NCBI GenBank assembly: GCA_029881495.1
Contig: JAOUMJ010000009.1
Location: 30,162-94,161 of the forward strand
Reading direction: 5' to 3'
Length of the DNA: 64,000 nt
Source: Nitrospinota bacterium
Lineage (GTDB): Bacteria; Nitrospinota_A; UBA7883; JACRGQ01
Shown in pieces: positions 51,983-61,958 of this stretch. Both the position numbers and the translations under genes were made by a program. A model generated the notes under the pieces. It was not told the origin of the DNA, did no database searches, and worked only from the letters and a program-made list of their open reading frames with translations. Numbering within the stretch: the first letter of the stretch is position 1; each line of letters begins with the position of its first letter.

Positions 51983-53137
51983 ATGTTTGGCGATGAGATC
52001 CGGGAACTCAGGGAGCAAAACCTCCTTCGCCAGGTAAAGGTTTTTGAATCGTCCGACGGCAGGGTAGGGCGTATCGGCGGAAAAGATTACCTCATCTTCT
52101 GTTCAAACGATTACCTCGGTCTATCACATTCCAGGGAGATCAAAGACGCCATCCATAAAGGATTGGAGGAGTACGGCGCTGGTTCCGGCGCGTCGCGCCT
52201 CGTTTCCGGCACGCTCACTCCCCACAGGATGCTCGAAGAGAGGCTGAGGGATTATCTCGGATTTGAGTCGGCGCTCCTCTTTAATTCCGGGTACGCCGCG
52301 AACACCGGCATCATCCCCTCAATTGCAGGGAAAGGGGATGTTATACTGGGGGACAGGCTCAACCACGCCTCGATCGTAGACGGATGCCTCCTATCGCGTG
52401 CCGAGTTCAAAAGGTATCCTCATCTTGATATGTCCGTATTGGAAAAACTCCTTTTGGAATATAAAAACGCAAAAACAAGATGGATCGTAACGGACGGCCT
52501 TTTCAGTATGGACGGCGACATCGCTCCGCTTGCGGAAATTTGCCAACTGGCTGATAAATATAACGCTAAAGTCTATCTCGACGATGCCCACGCATTCGGT
52601 ATTCTTGGTAAAAATGGTCGGGGTACGGCTGAGCTACTTGGGGTGGAAGGGGGGATAGATATTCATGTCGGAACGCTTGGCAAGGCCGCAGGAGTAGCAG
52701 GCGCATTCGCGGGTGGCAGCAGGGAGATGACCGATTTTCTTATGAACAGGGCGCGGTCATTTATATTCTCCACCTCGCTCCCCCCTGCGCTCGCCCTCGG
52801 TGGGGCAAAGGGAGTTGAGCTACTTTCCGGCTTTTCGCACGGGAGGGAAATGTTTTTAAGTGGCGTTAAATCGTTCCATAATCTACTAGGTGTTATAGGT
52901 TTGGTTGCACCATCGAATAGTTATATAATACCGCTAGTTACGGAGGATGCCGGAAAAGCGGTCGAAGCGGAGAAAGTTTTTTGGGAACGGAACATTTATT
53001 TACAGGCAATTCGACCACCCACCGTACCGAAAGGCTCATCAAGATTGAGATTGACCCTTTCCCTGAATCAGACCTCTGAAGACAGGGAAAAGGTACTTGG
53101 TGTCCTTAAAGATAACCAGCATCTTTTTGCCAGATGA
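51983..53137 (+). CDS. bioF: 8-amino-7-oxononanoate synthase
   Basis: 384-residue PLP enzyme joining pimeloyl thioester and alanine. The start at 51983 has GGGGAG upstream. A frame running back to 51797 only shadows bioB. Motifs: CSNDYLGLSHS, GAGSGASRLVSGT, DDAHAFGILGKNGRGT and the Schiff-base region GTLGKAAGVAGAF. bioA and bioD are not in the window. Confidence 0.94.
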   Translation: MFGDEIRELREQNLLRQVKVFESSDGRVGRIGGKDYLIFCSNDYLGLSHSREIKDAIHKGLEEYGAGSGASRLVSGTLTPHRMLEERLRDYLGFESALLFNSGYAANTGIIPSIAGKGDVILGDRLNHASIVDGCLLSRAEFKRYPHLDMSVLEKLLLEYKNAKTRWIVTDGLFSMDGDIAPLAEICQLADKYNAKVYLDDAHAFGILGKNGRGTAELLGVEGGIDIHVGTLGKAAGVAGAFAGGSREMTDFLMNRARSFIFSTSLPPALALGGAKGVELLSGFSHGREMFLSGVKSFHNLLGVIGLVAPSNSYIIPLVTEDAGKAVEAEKVFWERNIYLQAIRPPTVPKGSSRLRLTLSLNQTSEDREKVLGVLKDNQHLFAR

Positions 53138-53152
53138 ACAGGAGTAGGGAAG

Positions 53153-54130
53153 ATTAAGAGAAAAAAGATATTGATATTCGACAAGGATGACAAAGCCAGG
53201 AATATCGTAAATATAATGTGCCACAAGCTGGGGCTTATAAATGTCATGGCCGCCGGAACCAAGGAAGAGTTCGATACTTTGATCAAACAGAATCTTGAGG
53301 CGGATTTAGGCATGGCTTTTGGCGGCGTAAAGCCTCTGCCGCGTGTCAAGGTCGACGCGATAATCATAGACTGGGAAACAGCGGAAAAAGGGCTGGTTAC
53401 ATTCATAAAAACATTCAAACAGAGATTTTCAGGGAGGTTCGGGTTTCTCGTCCTATGCGGGGAAAAGCATACCGAGAAATTTCTTCTTGCCTCAAAGGCG
53501 GGAGCGAACGCGTTTCTGAAGAAACCGTTTTCAATGGATCTCCTCAGGGAGAAGCTCGAAATGGTGCTCCTCGGCAAATCCGAGCCGATAGTACAGGGAT
53601 TCAATCTGCAGGGTGCCTCTACGAAATCAAGCAAGCAGGGTTTCGGAGAAAGTCCTTTTTCGTTTCAGCAGGCTGTTGAAAAGAAAAAACCTGCCATATC
53701 CCCTGCCGATGCCGCTCAGCTTGCCAAGGATGCGGAGAACCTGGCGAAAAATGTACCCTTGGCGAAACAGAGGGTCGTTTCGGCTGAGGACTTGAAAAAG
53801 GGTGTCGGGGCAGGTGTTTCCTTCTATACGAAGGGTGGGGGATTGAGGAGCGACAAGGCGGTAGCCACACTCATCAACGGAAGGATAGACGGGCACTACC
53901 ATCAGAAGGTGAACGTAATTGGCGGTGGAGAGAACTGTTTTTGGGCCAAGGAGCAGGAAGATGGCTTGGTACGCCTCGAATATCTCAATTCGCTAGGCAA
54001 ACCCACCGGCGTTGAGGCTAAGAAGATTTCAAGGGACGAATTCATGCACACCTTTTTCCTCTGCGAAGAGGTCGGGTGCGCTATCCTCAAAAGGCTCGGC
54101 CAGTGGACCCCTAAGGAGCAAAACAAGTAA
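53153..54130 (+). CDS. Receiver-like protein with unknown C-terminal domain (ATT start)
   Basis: 325 residues if translation begins at ATT 53153. In-frame TGA at 53135 is followed by no ATG, GTG or TTG until 53171. A start at 53153 gives KRKKILIFDKDDKA, a complete first receiver strand, and AGGAG lies eight bases upstream. TTG at 53171 removes that strand and has a poor ribosome site. The receiver region has Asp in AIIIDW and Lys in FLKKPF. Residues about 145-325 form an unrecognised domain (GRIDGHYHQKVNVIGGGENC and so on). Confidence 0.75.
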   Translation: MKRKKILIFDKDDKARNIVNIMCHKLGLINVMAAGTKEEFDTLIKQNLEADLGMAFGGVKPLPRVKVDAIIIDWETAEKGLVTFIKTFKQRFSGRFGFLVLCGEKHTEKFLLASKAGANAFLKKPFSMDLLREKLEMVLLGKSEPIVQGFNLQGASTKSSKQGFGESPFSFQQAVEKKKPAISPADAAQLAKDAENLAKNVPLAKQRVVSAEDLKKGVGAGVSFYTKGGGLRSDKAVATLINGRIDGHYHQKVNVIGGGENCFWAKEQEDGLVRLEYLNSLGKPTGVEAKKISRDEFMHTFFLCEEVGCAILKRLGQWTPKEQNK

Positions 54131-54172
54131 ATTTGGCTGTGATAAATATTCCCCGATTGGTATAATGGCAAG

Positions 54173-55042
54173 ATGAATAAAAAATCCTTTCTGTATCTGT
54201 TCTCGCTTGGGATTTTCTCTTTCTCTTTTTCCTGCAGCAGTCTCTTTTATCAGCCAAAGTCAGGTTTGATCTACAATCCCACCGATTACGGCTACCAGTA
54301 TCAGAGTATTGATTTCCAAAGTCTTGACGGCACCAGTCTGCACGGATGGTATTTCCCGGCAGACAAGAAAAAGCAGGAGCTTGGCACCATTATCCAGTTC
54401 CACGGTAACGAAGAGAATATGACTAGCCACTTCTCTTCGCTGGTATGGCTCACGCGCGAAGGCTACAACCTCTTCACCTTTGATTACCAGGGCTACGGAC
54501 AGTCGAGAGGGAAGCATAACCAGAAAAACCTGAACAATGACGCGCTCGCGGCCCTGAAATGGGCATACGACAAAAACATGGAAAGGGAGCGGCAGCTTGG
54601 AAGCGACATGAAGTTTATAGCCTACGGACAGTCCATAGGCGGAACGGTGCTCCTCCATGCCGTGCCACAGTTCTCCAACAAGAAGGAACTTAGCGCGGTA
54701 GTTTCCGAGAGCGCCTTCTATTCATACAAAACGATCGCCAAGCAAAGGCTTGCGGAGAGGCGCGAGACCTGGATTCTCCAGCCGTTTGCATATCTTTTCG
54801 TATCGGACAAATACTGCCCCATTAAGAGGGTCAAGGAGATATCTCCCACCCCCCTTCTGGTGATTCACGGCAATTCGGATGAAGAGGTCCCCTTTTCACA
54901 CGGTGAAAAGATCTTCGAAGAAGCCGGGGAGCCGAAAACATTCTGGGCCGTTCCGGGCGGGATGCATATCGACGCAATGACTGAAGGGAAGCATGGCGGA
55001 AAATTCAGGCAGCAGCTTTTGGAATTCTTCGCCGCTCTGTAA
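54173..55042 (+). CDS. Alpha/beta-hydrolase lipoprotein
   Basis: 289 residues. The signal ends in lipobox SFSC. Hydrolase core: QFHGNEENM, FDYQGYGQSRG, nucleophile elbow YGQSIGG, acidic HGNSDEEVPF and GGMHID. This is the BEM46/YfhR-like layout. Substrate unknown. It is unrelated in detail to the hydrolase at 5708-6919. Confidence 0.82.
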   Translation: MNKKSFLYLFSLGIFSFSFSCSSLFYQPKSGLIYNPTDYGYQYQSIDFQSLDGTSLHGWYFPADKKKQELGTIIQFHGNEENMTSHFSSLVWLTREGYNLFTFDYQGYGQSRGKHNQKNLNNDALAALKWAYDKNMERERQLGSDMKFIAYGQSIGGTVLLHAVPQFSNKKELSAVVSESAFYSYKTIAKQRLAERRETWILQPFAYLFVSDKYCPIKRVKEISPTPLLVIHGNSDEEVPFSHGEKIFEEAGEPKTFWAVPGGMHIDAMTEGKHGGKFRQQLLEFFAAL

Positions 55043-55054
55043 ACGCGGTACCGT

Positions 55055-56833
55055 TCACCCCTTTTCCGGCACTACTCTGGATATTCTCAAATATTCTGTC
55101 GCTGTCAGCTGTATCTCTTCGACCGTTATTAGAACGTAATCGCTGTCGAGCTTATACTCCTTTGCCGGCTCGCCGTTATGATACGCGATCCGCTGAAAGA
55201 CGTAGATATTGCTGAATAGGTGCCGTTTCAATTCATTTATGAATATATTTTTGTTGCTGTTTGCGTGGGCGAAGGAGATCGCTCCATAGTTGAATACGGT
55301 GAACTGTCCAGGACGGTCTACGATGACCATCACGTTCTTTTCCCCGGATTTTTCCAGAAAATCGTACGACATCCTCGCGTCCCGCGGAAGGGTAAGCTGG
55401 TTCATGAATCTCCCTTCGACAGCCAGCGGATGATAGATGAGAAAAACAGCAACCGCCAGCGGGAGAAGGATTTTGCCGTCGATGATATCCCGCTTGAAGG
55501 TCTTCATGAACACAGGCGAAAGGGAGCTTGCGATCGCGAATACAAGGAAGAACCGCGCGTTTGCGGGGTGATCGTAGTTCCCCAGAAAGTGCGAGAGGAA
55601 GATGACAAGGTTAAGCGAGAGCGCCCCTAGCAGAAAGACAGCGAAATGCATCTGATAGTCACGCTCGAACGATATCTTTTTCCGCGCCACTCCGAAAAGG
55701 AACCCTGCGAGGAGCACAAAAGCAAGGATGTGGAGAATGTTCGAGTAGGGGAGGAAGAAGGAAAAATCGAACTGTTTTGTCAGGAATGTTTTCGTGTGGT
55801 TCATAAAGTGTCCTATCCCGAGTACCGGAGTGCCGGGGGGAGCTTCGAATTTCCCCTGCGATAGAACGCTTTGCCAGAAAAACGGCAGGAAAAAAAGAGG
55901 AGTGAGCGCGATGACGTTCTTGGAAGATTTCACTAGTTCGAGCCTGATATATCCGAAAATGTAGAGGCCGACCATGATTACGATAAAAAAGATGAACGAC
56001 TCATAGCGGATGTTGGAAAAGACAAGAAGGTTCAGCCAAAGCATGGAAAAATATTCCGGCAATCTGTGCTTCATGAAAAGAAAAAGTGAAATAAGCGACA
56101 GGAAAAAGAAAAGGGTCGAAAGCATGTCAAATCCCGCGGAAGTGGAGCTGAATGCGACTATCGGCACCGAAGCAACGAAAAACTGCGATGATAGCGCCGT
56201 GTTTTCGTCTAGAAACCGGCTGGAAACCATGTACACCATGCAAAGGAAAATAAAAAGTACCATGGCGTTTAATATGTAGAGGTTGTTCACGCTGTAGCCG
56301 AAGCTCGTATGAAGTATGTTAGCCAGAAACGGGAACACAAGCGGACGCTTCGGAACCACTGTCGCAAGCGAGTTGTAATCGTCGTAGTAATACTTTCCCA
56401 TCGTGACATTTACCGCGCTTCTGTTTTCCGAGAATGATTTTGATATCGAAACAAGATTCGTTTCATCGCTAAGAACCCTGAATTCAGGTTTTACCGAAAG
56501 GAATGTTATCGCGGTCAGTATCAGCGCCATGATAATCCCCTTTTTCGATCTGGCCAGGAGCTGGCCAGCCGCGAAAGACGATTTATTCAGGAAGATGGCG
56601 ATATATGTCCCCCAGGTCAGTAGCATGAAAAGAATAAAGTAATACGACCCTTTTGTGAAAAGCACGTGCATTGCGCCTTTGATTGTCAGCGAGACAAAAA
56701 GCAGAACGGCAAACGCAGCAAGGGGGATTGCGTATATCCACTTTCCTGTTCGAGCCTGGAGAATTTCCATGAGAATGTATTTTAGCGTTTGCAAGGTGGC
56801 TCTGCCATACAAAATCCCCTTGCGGGGTTTCAT
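55055..56833 (-). CDS. GT-C-like polytopic membrane protein
   Basis: 592 residues with about eleven to thirteen membrane helices. The first outer loop carries LSDETNLVSISKSF, like the acidic DE motif of PMT/ArnT-type (GT39/GT-C) glycosyltransferases. A soluble tail of about 100 residues closes it. Lipid-linked sugar transfer to an envelope molecule is the likely role. An internal Met at 56770 is another start. Confidence 0.65.
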   Translation of the reverse strand: MKPRKGILYGRATLQTLKYILMEILQARTGKWIYAIPLAAFAVLLFVSLTIKGAMHVLFTKGSYYFILFMLLTWGTYIAIFLNKSSFAAGQLLARSKKGIIMALILTAITFLSVKPEFRVLSDETNLVSISKSFSENRSAVNVTMGKYYYDDYNSLATVVPKRPLVFPFLANILHTSFGYSVNNLYILNAMVLFIFLCMVYMVSSRFLDENTALSSQFFVASVPIVAFSSTSAGFDMLSTLFFFLSLISLFLFMKHRLPEYFSMLWLNLLVFSNIRYESFIFFIVIMVGLYIFGYIRLELVKSSKNVIALTPLFFLPFFWQSVLSQGKFEAPPGTPVLGIGHFMNHTKTFLTKQFDFSFFLPYSNILHILAFVLLAGFLFGVARKKISFERDYQMHFAVFLLGALSLNLVIFLSHFLGNYDHPANARFFLVFAIASSLSPVFMKTFKRDIIDGKILLPLAVAVFLIYHPLAVEGRFMNQLTLPRDARMSYDFLEKSGEKNVMVIVDRPGQFTVFNYGAISFAHANSNKNIFINELKRHLFSNIYVFQRIAYHNGEPAKEYKLDSDYVLITVEEIQLTATEYLRISRVVPEKG

Positions 56834-56897
56834 GGTGGTAAAATATGAGTAATATTTGGAGTCGAAGTACCTTAAATAATTATACAGTTCCTAATAG

Positions 56898-59603
56898 TTG
56901 GAGAATCCAAAGGTGGGTGAATTCGCTGTAAAGCCGTGGCACATCTATGAACCGACGGATGCTATCAACGAGCTTCGGACGGATGTTTCCAAAGGTCTGG
57001 ATGCGGTGGAGGTCTCCCACCGTCTTGCGAGCCACGGCTACAACATGCTGAAGGAAGAGCCGCGCGACGCATGGTATGCGGTTCTGATAAGACAGTTCAC
57101 GAATCTGCTGATATTCATACTGGTGGTCGCCGCGCTTCTCTCTTTTTTCATAGGGGAGGTAGTCGACGCCGTTACGATAATGGCGATAGTCGTATTGAAC
57201 GGCCTTCTCGGCTTCGCGCAGGAGTGGCGGGCCGAGAACGAGCTTGAAGCACTAAGAAAGATGCTTTCCCCAAGATGCGTTGTATTGCGTGAGGGACGTC
57301 TAGTGGAGATAGACGCAAAAACTTTAGTGCCGGGTGACATCGTACAGGTGGAAACGGGCAATCACATTCCGGCGGAGTTGAGAATAGTCGAATCGCTCAA
57401 TCTGAAGATGGACGAATCATCCCTCACGGGGGAATCGGAATCGGTTGAGAAGTTCACCCCGCCAGTGGCGAAGGATACTCCCCTCGCGGAGAGAAGTTGC
57501 ATGGCGTGGATGGGGACGATCGTCACGAACGGTCGCGGACGTGGGGTAGTCGTTGAGACCGGGATGTCCACGGAAATTGGAAGAATCGCAAAACTTACGC
57601 AGACGGTCGATACTTCCGAGACGACGCTTCAAAAACAGCTTTCAGAGCTTGGCGCGAAGCTTGGGTATATTGCTCTTGCCGTTTCGATAGCAATCGGCTT
57701 GGCTGGAATACTTTTGAAAAAGGGTGTGCTGGAGATGGTCATGCAGGCTGTCTCCCTCGCCGTGGCGGCGATCCCCGAAGGCCTCCCTGCTGTAGTCACT
57801 ATTACCCTCGCCCTCGGAATAAGGACGATGGTGAAACGGAACGCCCTTGTAAGGGGGCTACACGCGGCTGAGACGCTCGGCGCCGCTTCCATCATCTGCA
57901 CCGATAAAACAGGGACGCTCACAAAAAACGAAATGACCGTTAAAAAGGTCTGGACGGCGTCGGGCGAGTTTGATGTTACCGGCATCGGATACGACCCGAA
58001 GGGGGAGTTTACGGCTGGCGGCAAGAGGGTAAGCCCGAAGGATCATCCCGACATGCTTGGGGTGATTGAAACTTCGGTGAAATGTAATCACGCAAAACTT
58101 GTTATGGAGGATGGTGAGTGGTTGATTATCGGCGAGCCGACAGAGGGGGCGCTGGTGGTAATGGGTCGCAAGGCCGAAATGACCTATGAACAAAACGGAA
58201 AGGCATTTGCGGAGTTTTCATTCAATTCACAGCGTAAACGGATGACTATTATCGAGAATACCGGTACGGCGAAGGTAGCCCATGTAAAAGGGGCGCCCGA
58301 GGTAGTGTTGAGCCAGTGCGTAAGGATACTCCGCAACGGCGTTGAAACTGAAATGACCGCGGCTGAAAGGGAAAAGGTACAGGAAGCTTTTACCTCCATG
58401 GCGAGGGAGGGGCTAAGGACCCTGGCGTTTGCGAGGCGGACGCTGGATGCCGGGCACCCGCTTAAGGAGAATGATGTGGAGAGATCGCTTACGCTTCTGG
58501 GGATAGTTGGAATTATCGATCCACCGCGCGAAGAGGTCGCAGGGGCGATCAAGCTGGCAGAATCGGCGAAGATCAGGACGATTGTGATAACGGGTGATTC
58601 CCCCGATACCGCGAGAAACATTGCCGAAAGGATAGGGCTTCGCGTAGAGACGGTCCTGACCGGGCCGATGCTGGAAGAGATACCGGATGATGAGCTGGAG
58701 CAAAAGCTGAAAGGGGAGGTTCTTTTCGCCAGAACCGCGCCCGAACACAAAATGAGGATAATTAAAATTCTTCAGCGCCACGGCGCGATCGTAGCGATGA
58801 CCGGTGACGGCGTGAACGACGCCCCCGCGCTGAAGCAGGCAAACATCGGAATAGCGATGGGGATAAGAGGGACCGACGTGGCGAAATCGGCTTCCGATAT
58901 TATTCTGCTCGACGACAATTACGCCTCCATAGTAAACGCGATTGAAGAGGGGAGGAGGCAGTACGACAATATTCAAAAGTTTGTCCGCTATCTCCTTTCA
59001 TCCAACATGGCAGAGGTCTTGGCGATATTTGCCTGCCTGATGTTCGGCGGAGAGCTTCTCCTTTTTCCGGCGCAGATATTGTGGATGAATCTCGTGACAG
59101 ACGGGATGTCCGCCATCGCGCTCGGATTCGAGCCGCTGGAAAAGGGGACTATGAGCCGCCCTCCGCGCGAGGTCAATGCGCCGATACTGTCGGGGAAAAG
59201 CCTCTGGAACGTCCTCTTTCTCGGCTCCGTTATGGCCGGGCTGACACTATTCTTTTTCTATTATTATCTTGACGGGAATCCAATAGGGAGGTTCGCGCAC
59301 GCCAATTCGGTGGCGTTCACCGCCCTTGTGATCCTGCAGCTGGTAAATGTTTTCAACTTCCGTGCCCTTCATGCACCGCTTCCGGTGGTCGGTATTTTTT
59401 CAAATCCGTTACTCCTCCTGGCGGTGCTCTTTTCCATCGCCCTTCAGCTGATGGCCGTATACACGCCATTTTTGCAGAATGCGCTTCATACGGTCCCCCT
59501 TTCGCTTTACGACTGGGCCGGCATTTTGGCGCTCTCATCAATAATTTTCCTTGTCCCGGAATTTTATAAATGGTTCCACTGGAAAGGAGCAGTCACACGG
59601 TAG
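56898..59603 (+). CDS. P2-type Ca2+-transporting ATPase
   Basis: 901 residues from TTG. Cation ATPase N domain, TGES actuator motif, AAIPEGLPAVVTI in M4 with the ion-binding Glu, DKTGTLTKN (phosphorylated Asp), GDGVNDAPALKQANIGIAMG and in M6 MNLVTDGMSAIALGF. M5 has SSNMAEVLAIF. In M8 the site I Glu of SERCA appears to be Gln (LVILQLVNVFN), so one Ca2+ per cycle is likely. It pumps Ca2+ outward. Confidence 0.9.
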   Translation: MENPKVGEFAVKPWHIYEPTDAINELRTDVSKGLDAVEVSHRLASHGYNMLKEEPRDAWYAVLIRQFTNLLIFILVVAALLSFFIGEVVDAVTIMAIVVLNGLLGFAQEWRAENELEALRKMLSPRCVVLREGRLVEIDAKTLVPGDIVQVETGNHIPAELRIVESLNLKMDESSLTGESESVEKFTPPVAKDTPLAERSCMAWMGTIVTNGRGRGVVVETGMSTEIGRIAKLTQTVDTSETTLQKQLSELGAKLGYIALAVSIAIGLAGILLKKGVLEMVMQAVSLAVAAIPEGLPAVVTITLALGIRTMVKRNALVRGLHAAETLGAASIICTDKTGTLTKNEMTVKKVWTASGEFDVTGIGYDPKGEFTAGGKRVSPKDHPDMLGVIETSVKCNHAKLVMEDGEWLIIGEPTEGALVVMGRKAEMTYEQNGKAFAEFSFNSQRKRMTIIENTGTAKVAHVKGAPEVVLSQCVRILRNGVETEMTAAEREKVQEAFTSMAREGLRTLAFARRTLDAGHPLKENDVERSLTLLGIVGIIDPPREEVAGAIKLAESAKIRTIVITGDSPDTARNIAERIGLRVETVLTGPMLEEIPDDELEQKLKGEVLFARTAPEHKMRIIKILQRHGAIVAMTGDGVNDAPALKQANIGIAMGIRGTDVAKSASDIILLDDNYASIVNAIEEGRRQYDNIQKFVRYLLSSNMAEVLAIFACLMFGGELLLFPAQILWMNLVTDGMSAIALGFEPLEKGTMSRPPREVNAPILSGKSLWNVLFLGSVMAGLTLFFFYYYLDGNPIGRFAHANSVAFTALVILQLVNVFNFRALHAPLPVVGIFSNPLLLLAVLFSIALQLMAVYTPFLQNALHTVPLSLYDWAGILALSSIIFLVPEFYKWFHWKGAVTR

Positions 59604-59618
59604 TTGCCTGTAAGGATG

Positions 59619-59655
59619 ACTCTCCGCTGATTTGAAAATCGGAGAGTGAATATTT
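59619..59655 (+). terminator. Terminator after the P-type ATPase gene
   Basis: ACTCTCCG (59619-59626) pairs with CGGAGAGT (59640-59647), followed by GAATATTTTTG. Confidence 0.65.
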
Positions 59656-59679
59656 TTGCTTTTTGTTTCGCTTCGCTCC

Positions 59680-59708
59680 TTGTTGGGGTAGGGCAAAATG
59701 TGTAGAAT
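59680..59708 (+). promoter_or_regulatory. hisA promoter (leaderless)
   Basis: TTGTTG (59680-59685), a 17-base spacer and TAGAAT (59703-59708) make a good sigma-70-type promoter. The hisA ATG begins six bases after TAGAAT, exactly where transcription should start, and there is no Shine-Dalgarno sequence. Confidence 0.6.
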
Positions 59709-59714
59709 CAGCGG

Positions 59715-60434
59715 ATGTTGATTTTGCCTGCTATTGATCTGAAGGGGGGAAAATGCGTCCGCCTCATTCAGGGGGACATGGACCTTGAAACGGTCTACTC
59801 CGACGACCCGGTCGACCAGGCTAAAAAGTGGGAATCCGCCGGGGCGAGGATAATCCATATAGTCGATCTCGATGGCGCCGTTCACGGGATACCGAGGAAC
59901 GGCGAGCTCATCAGGCAGATCTGCAAGGCTGTGAAGTGCAAGATCCAGCTTGGAGGCGGGATCAGGGATATGGAGACCGCCGATGCCTATTTTGACAGCG
60001 GCGTGGAGAGGATAGTACTCGGCTCGCTCCTCCTGAAAGACCCGAATATCGCCGCGCAGATGGCTGTCAAATACCCTAAAAGGATAATCGCAGGTATCGA
60101 CGTGAAGGAGAAGCATGCCACGGCGGACGGATGGACAACCACCTCAAGCCTTACAGGTACTAGCATCGTGAAGGCGTTGAACGACTGGCCCCTTGGAGGT
60201 GTTGTGTATACCGATATCTCCCGCGACGGGATGATGCAGGGGGTGAACATGGAAGGTCTCAGCGAGATGGCAGAAGTGAGCAAACATGAGGTGATCGCCT
60301 CTGGTGGCATTACCACCATGGACGACCTCGAAGAGGTTTCAAAAGTGGAAAATGTAGGGGGCGCGATAATAGGTAAGGCGCTCTACAAAGGGACCATCGA
60401 CCTGAAAAAAGCAATCAAAGAGTTTCAGAAGTAG
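59715..60434 (+). CDS. hisA: ProFAR isomerase HisA
   Basis: 239-residue barrel. [14 protein letters not shown], catalytic Asp in [23 protein letters not shown] and the second catalytic Asp in [13 protein letters not shown]. It isomerises ProFAR in histidine synthesis. Its stop overlaps the hisF GTG. Confidence 0.95.
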   Translation: MLILPAIDLKGGKCVRLIQGDMDLETVYSDDPVDQAKKWESAGARIIHIVDLDGAVHGIPRNGELIRQICKAVKCKIQLGGGIRDMETADAYFDSGVERIVLGSLLLKDPNIAAQMAVKYPKRIIAGIDVKEKHATADGWTTTSSLTGTSIVKALNDWPLGGVVYTDISRDGMMQGVNMEGLSEMAEVSKHEVIASGGITTMDDLEEVSKVENVGGAIIGKALYKGTIDLKKAIKEFQK

Positions 60435-61189
60435 TGCTTACCAAGCGGATAATTCCTTGCCTGGATGTCAAGGACGGGCGGGTCGTGAAAGGGATCAATT
60501 TCGTCAACCTCGTTGACGCGGGGGATCCCGTGGAGTCGGCGGAGGTGTACGACGAGCAGGGGGCGGATGAACTCACATTTCTCGATATAACCGCTTCTCA
60601 CGAGAAGAGGGACACGATAATCGATGTGGTAAAAAGAACCGCCGAAAAGGTGTTTATGCCTTTGACTGTCGGCGGAGGGGTAAGGAGCGTGGAGGATATC
60701 CGCAGGCTCCTTGTGGCTGGCGCGGACAAGGTAGGTATAAATACCGCCGCAGTGAAGAATCCGGAGTTCGTACGGGAGGCGGCGAACCGCTTTGGGACGC
60801 AGTGCATTGTAGTGGCTGTCGATGCAAAAAGGACGAACGGCAGCTGGGAGGTTTTCACCCACGGCGGGAGGGAACATACCGGGCTGGACGCCATCGAGTG
60901 GTGTAAAAGAATGCGCGATTACGGAGCTGGGGAGATACTACTCACAAGCATGGACAGAGACGGAACCAGAAAGGGATTCGATATCGAGCTGACTAAAACG
61001 GTTGTGGATTCGATAGATATCCCGGTGATAGCCTCGGGTGGTGTAGGGAACAAGGAGCACTTCTACGATGGATTGGTCACAACAGGCGCGTCCGCAGCGC
61101 TCGCCGCGTCGATATTTCATTTCGGCGAGGAGACCGTAGGGAACGTGAAGAAATTTCTTCAGGAAAAAGGGGTACCTGTACGGATATGA
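60434..61189 (+). CDS. hisF: Imidazole glycerol phosphate synthase, cyclase subunit
   Basis: 251 residues from [56 protein letters not shown] and IASGGVG are standard. It receives ammonia from HisH, which is not in the window. It is coupled to hisA by one base and to hisIE by ATGA. Confidence 0.96.
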   Translation: MLTKRIIPCLDVKDGRVVKGINFVNLVDAGDPVESAEVYDEQGADELTFLDITASHEKRDTIIDVVKRTAEKVFMPLTVGGGVRSVEDIRRLLVAGADKVGINTAAVKNPEFVREAANRFGTQCIVVAVDAKRTNGSWEVFTHGGREHTGLDAIEWCKRMRDYGAGEILLTSMDRDGTRKGFDIELTKTVVDSIDIPVIASGGVGNKEHFYDGLVTTGASAALAASIFHFGEETVGNVKKFLQEKGVPVRI

Positions 61190-61818
61190 AAAAGGTTGAG
61201 ATCAAATTCGATTCAAAGGGGCTGTTACCCGCTATCGTGCAGGACGCGAAATCTGGAAAGGTTCTCATGATGGCCTGGATGAATGAGGAGAGCCTCGAAC
61301 TCACGCGGAAAAACGGTTTCACATATTTCTATTCCCGCTCAAGGAACAAGATATGGAAGAAGGGGGAAGAGAGCGGAAATGTTCAGAATGTCATAGAGAT
61401 TAAATACGATTGCGACGCCGATGTTATTCTTGTTTCGGTTGAGGCCGCCGGCCCCGCATGTCATACGGGGGAGGAGACATGCTTTTTCAGGAGCATTGAA
61501 AACGGCGACCAGGTGGAGAACTGCGCCGAGGTTTCGGATGATGCCGTTCTCAACCGCGTTTACCAGACGATCCAGCACAGGAAGAGGGAGATGCCGGAAG
61601 GCTCATATGTAGCCTCCCTGTTCAGAAAAGGGGACGCCTCATATCTGAAGAAGATAGGTGAGGAAGCTACGGAGTTCGTTATCGGCTGCAAGAACGGGAA
61701 CCGGGATGAGATAATCTACGAAGCGGCGGACCTATGGTTCCACACTCTGGTCGCGATGGCGGCCCATGACGTTTCGCCGGACGAGATAATGGCGGAGCTT
61801 AAGAAGCGGTTCAAGTAG
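61186..61818 (+). CDS. hisIE: PR-AMP cyclohydrolase / PR-ATP pyrophosphatase
   Basis: 210 residues. HisI part about 1-110 ([37 protein letters not shown] with metal ligands and [10 protein letters not shown]). HisE part about 120-210 ([36 protein letters not shown]). The bifunctional protein performs steps two and three of histidine synthesis. Confidence 0.95.
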   Translation: MKKVEIKFDSKGLLPAIVQDAKSGKVLMMAWMNEESLELTRKNGFTYFYSRSRNKIWKKGEESGNVQNVIEIKYDCDADVILVSVEAAGPACHTGEETCFFRSIENGDQVENCAEVSDDAVLNRVYQTIQHRKREMPEGSYVASLFRKGDASYLKKIGEEATEFVIGCKNGNRDEIIYEAADLWFHTLVAMAAHDVSPDEIMAELKKRFK

Positions 61819-61958
61819 TCCCCTCTGTCGAAGAGATCTCGCGCTCCGCGTAAAGAAGATTCATCCCTTGCACCGGTTTTGTTGAACCGGCAAAATCATT
61901 TTGTGAAATATAAGAGAAGTTTGGGACGGGAATCTACCAACACTGGGAAAAGGGGATA

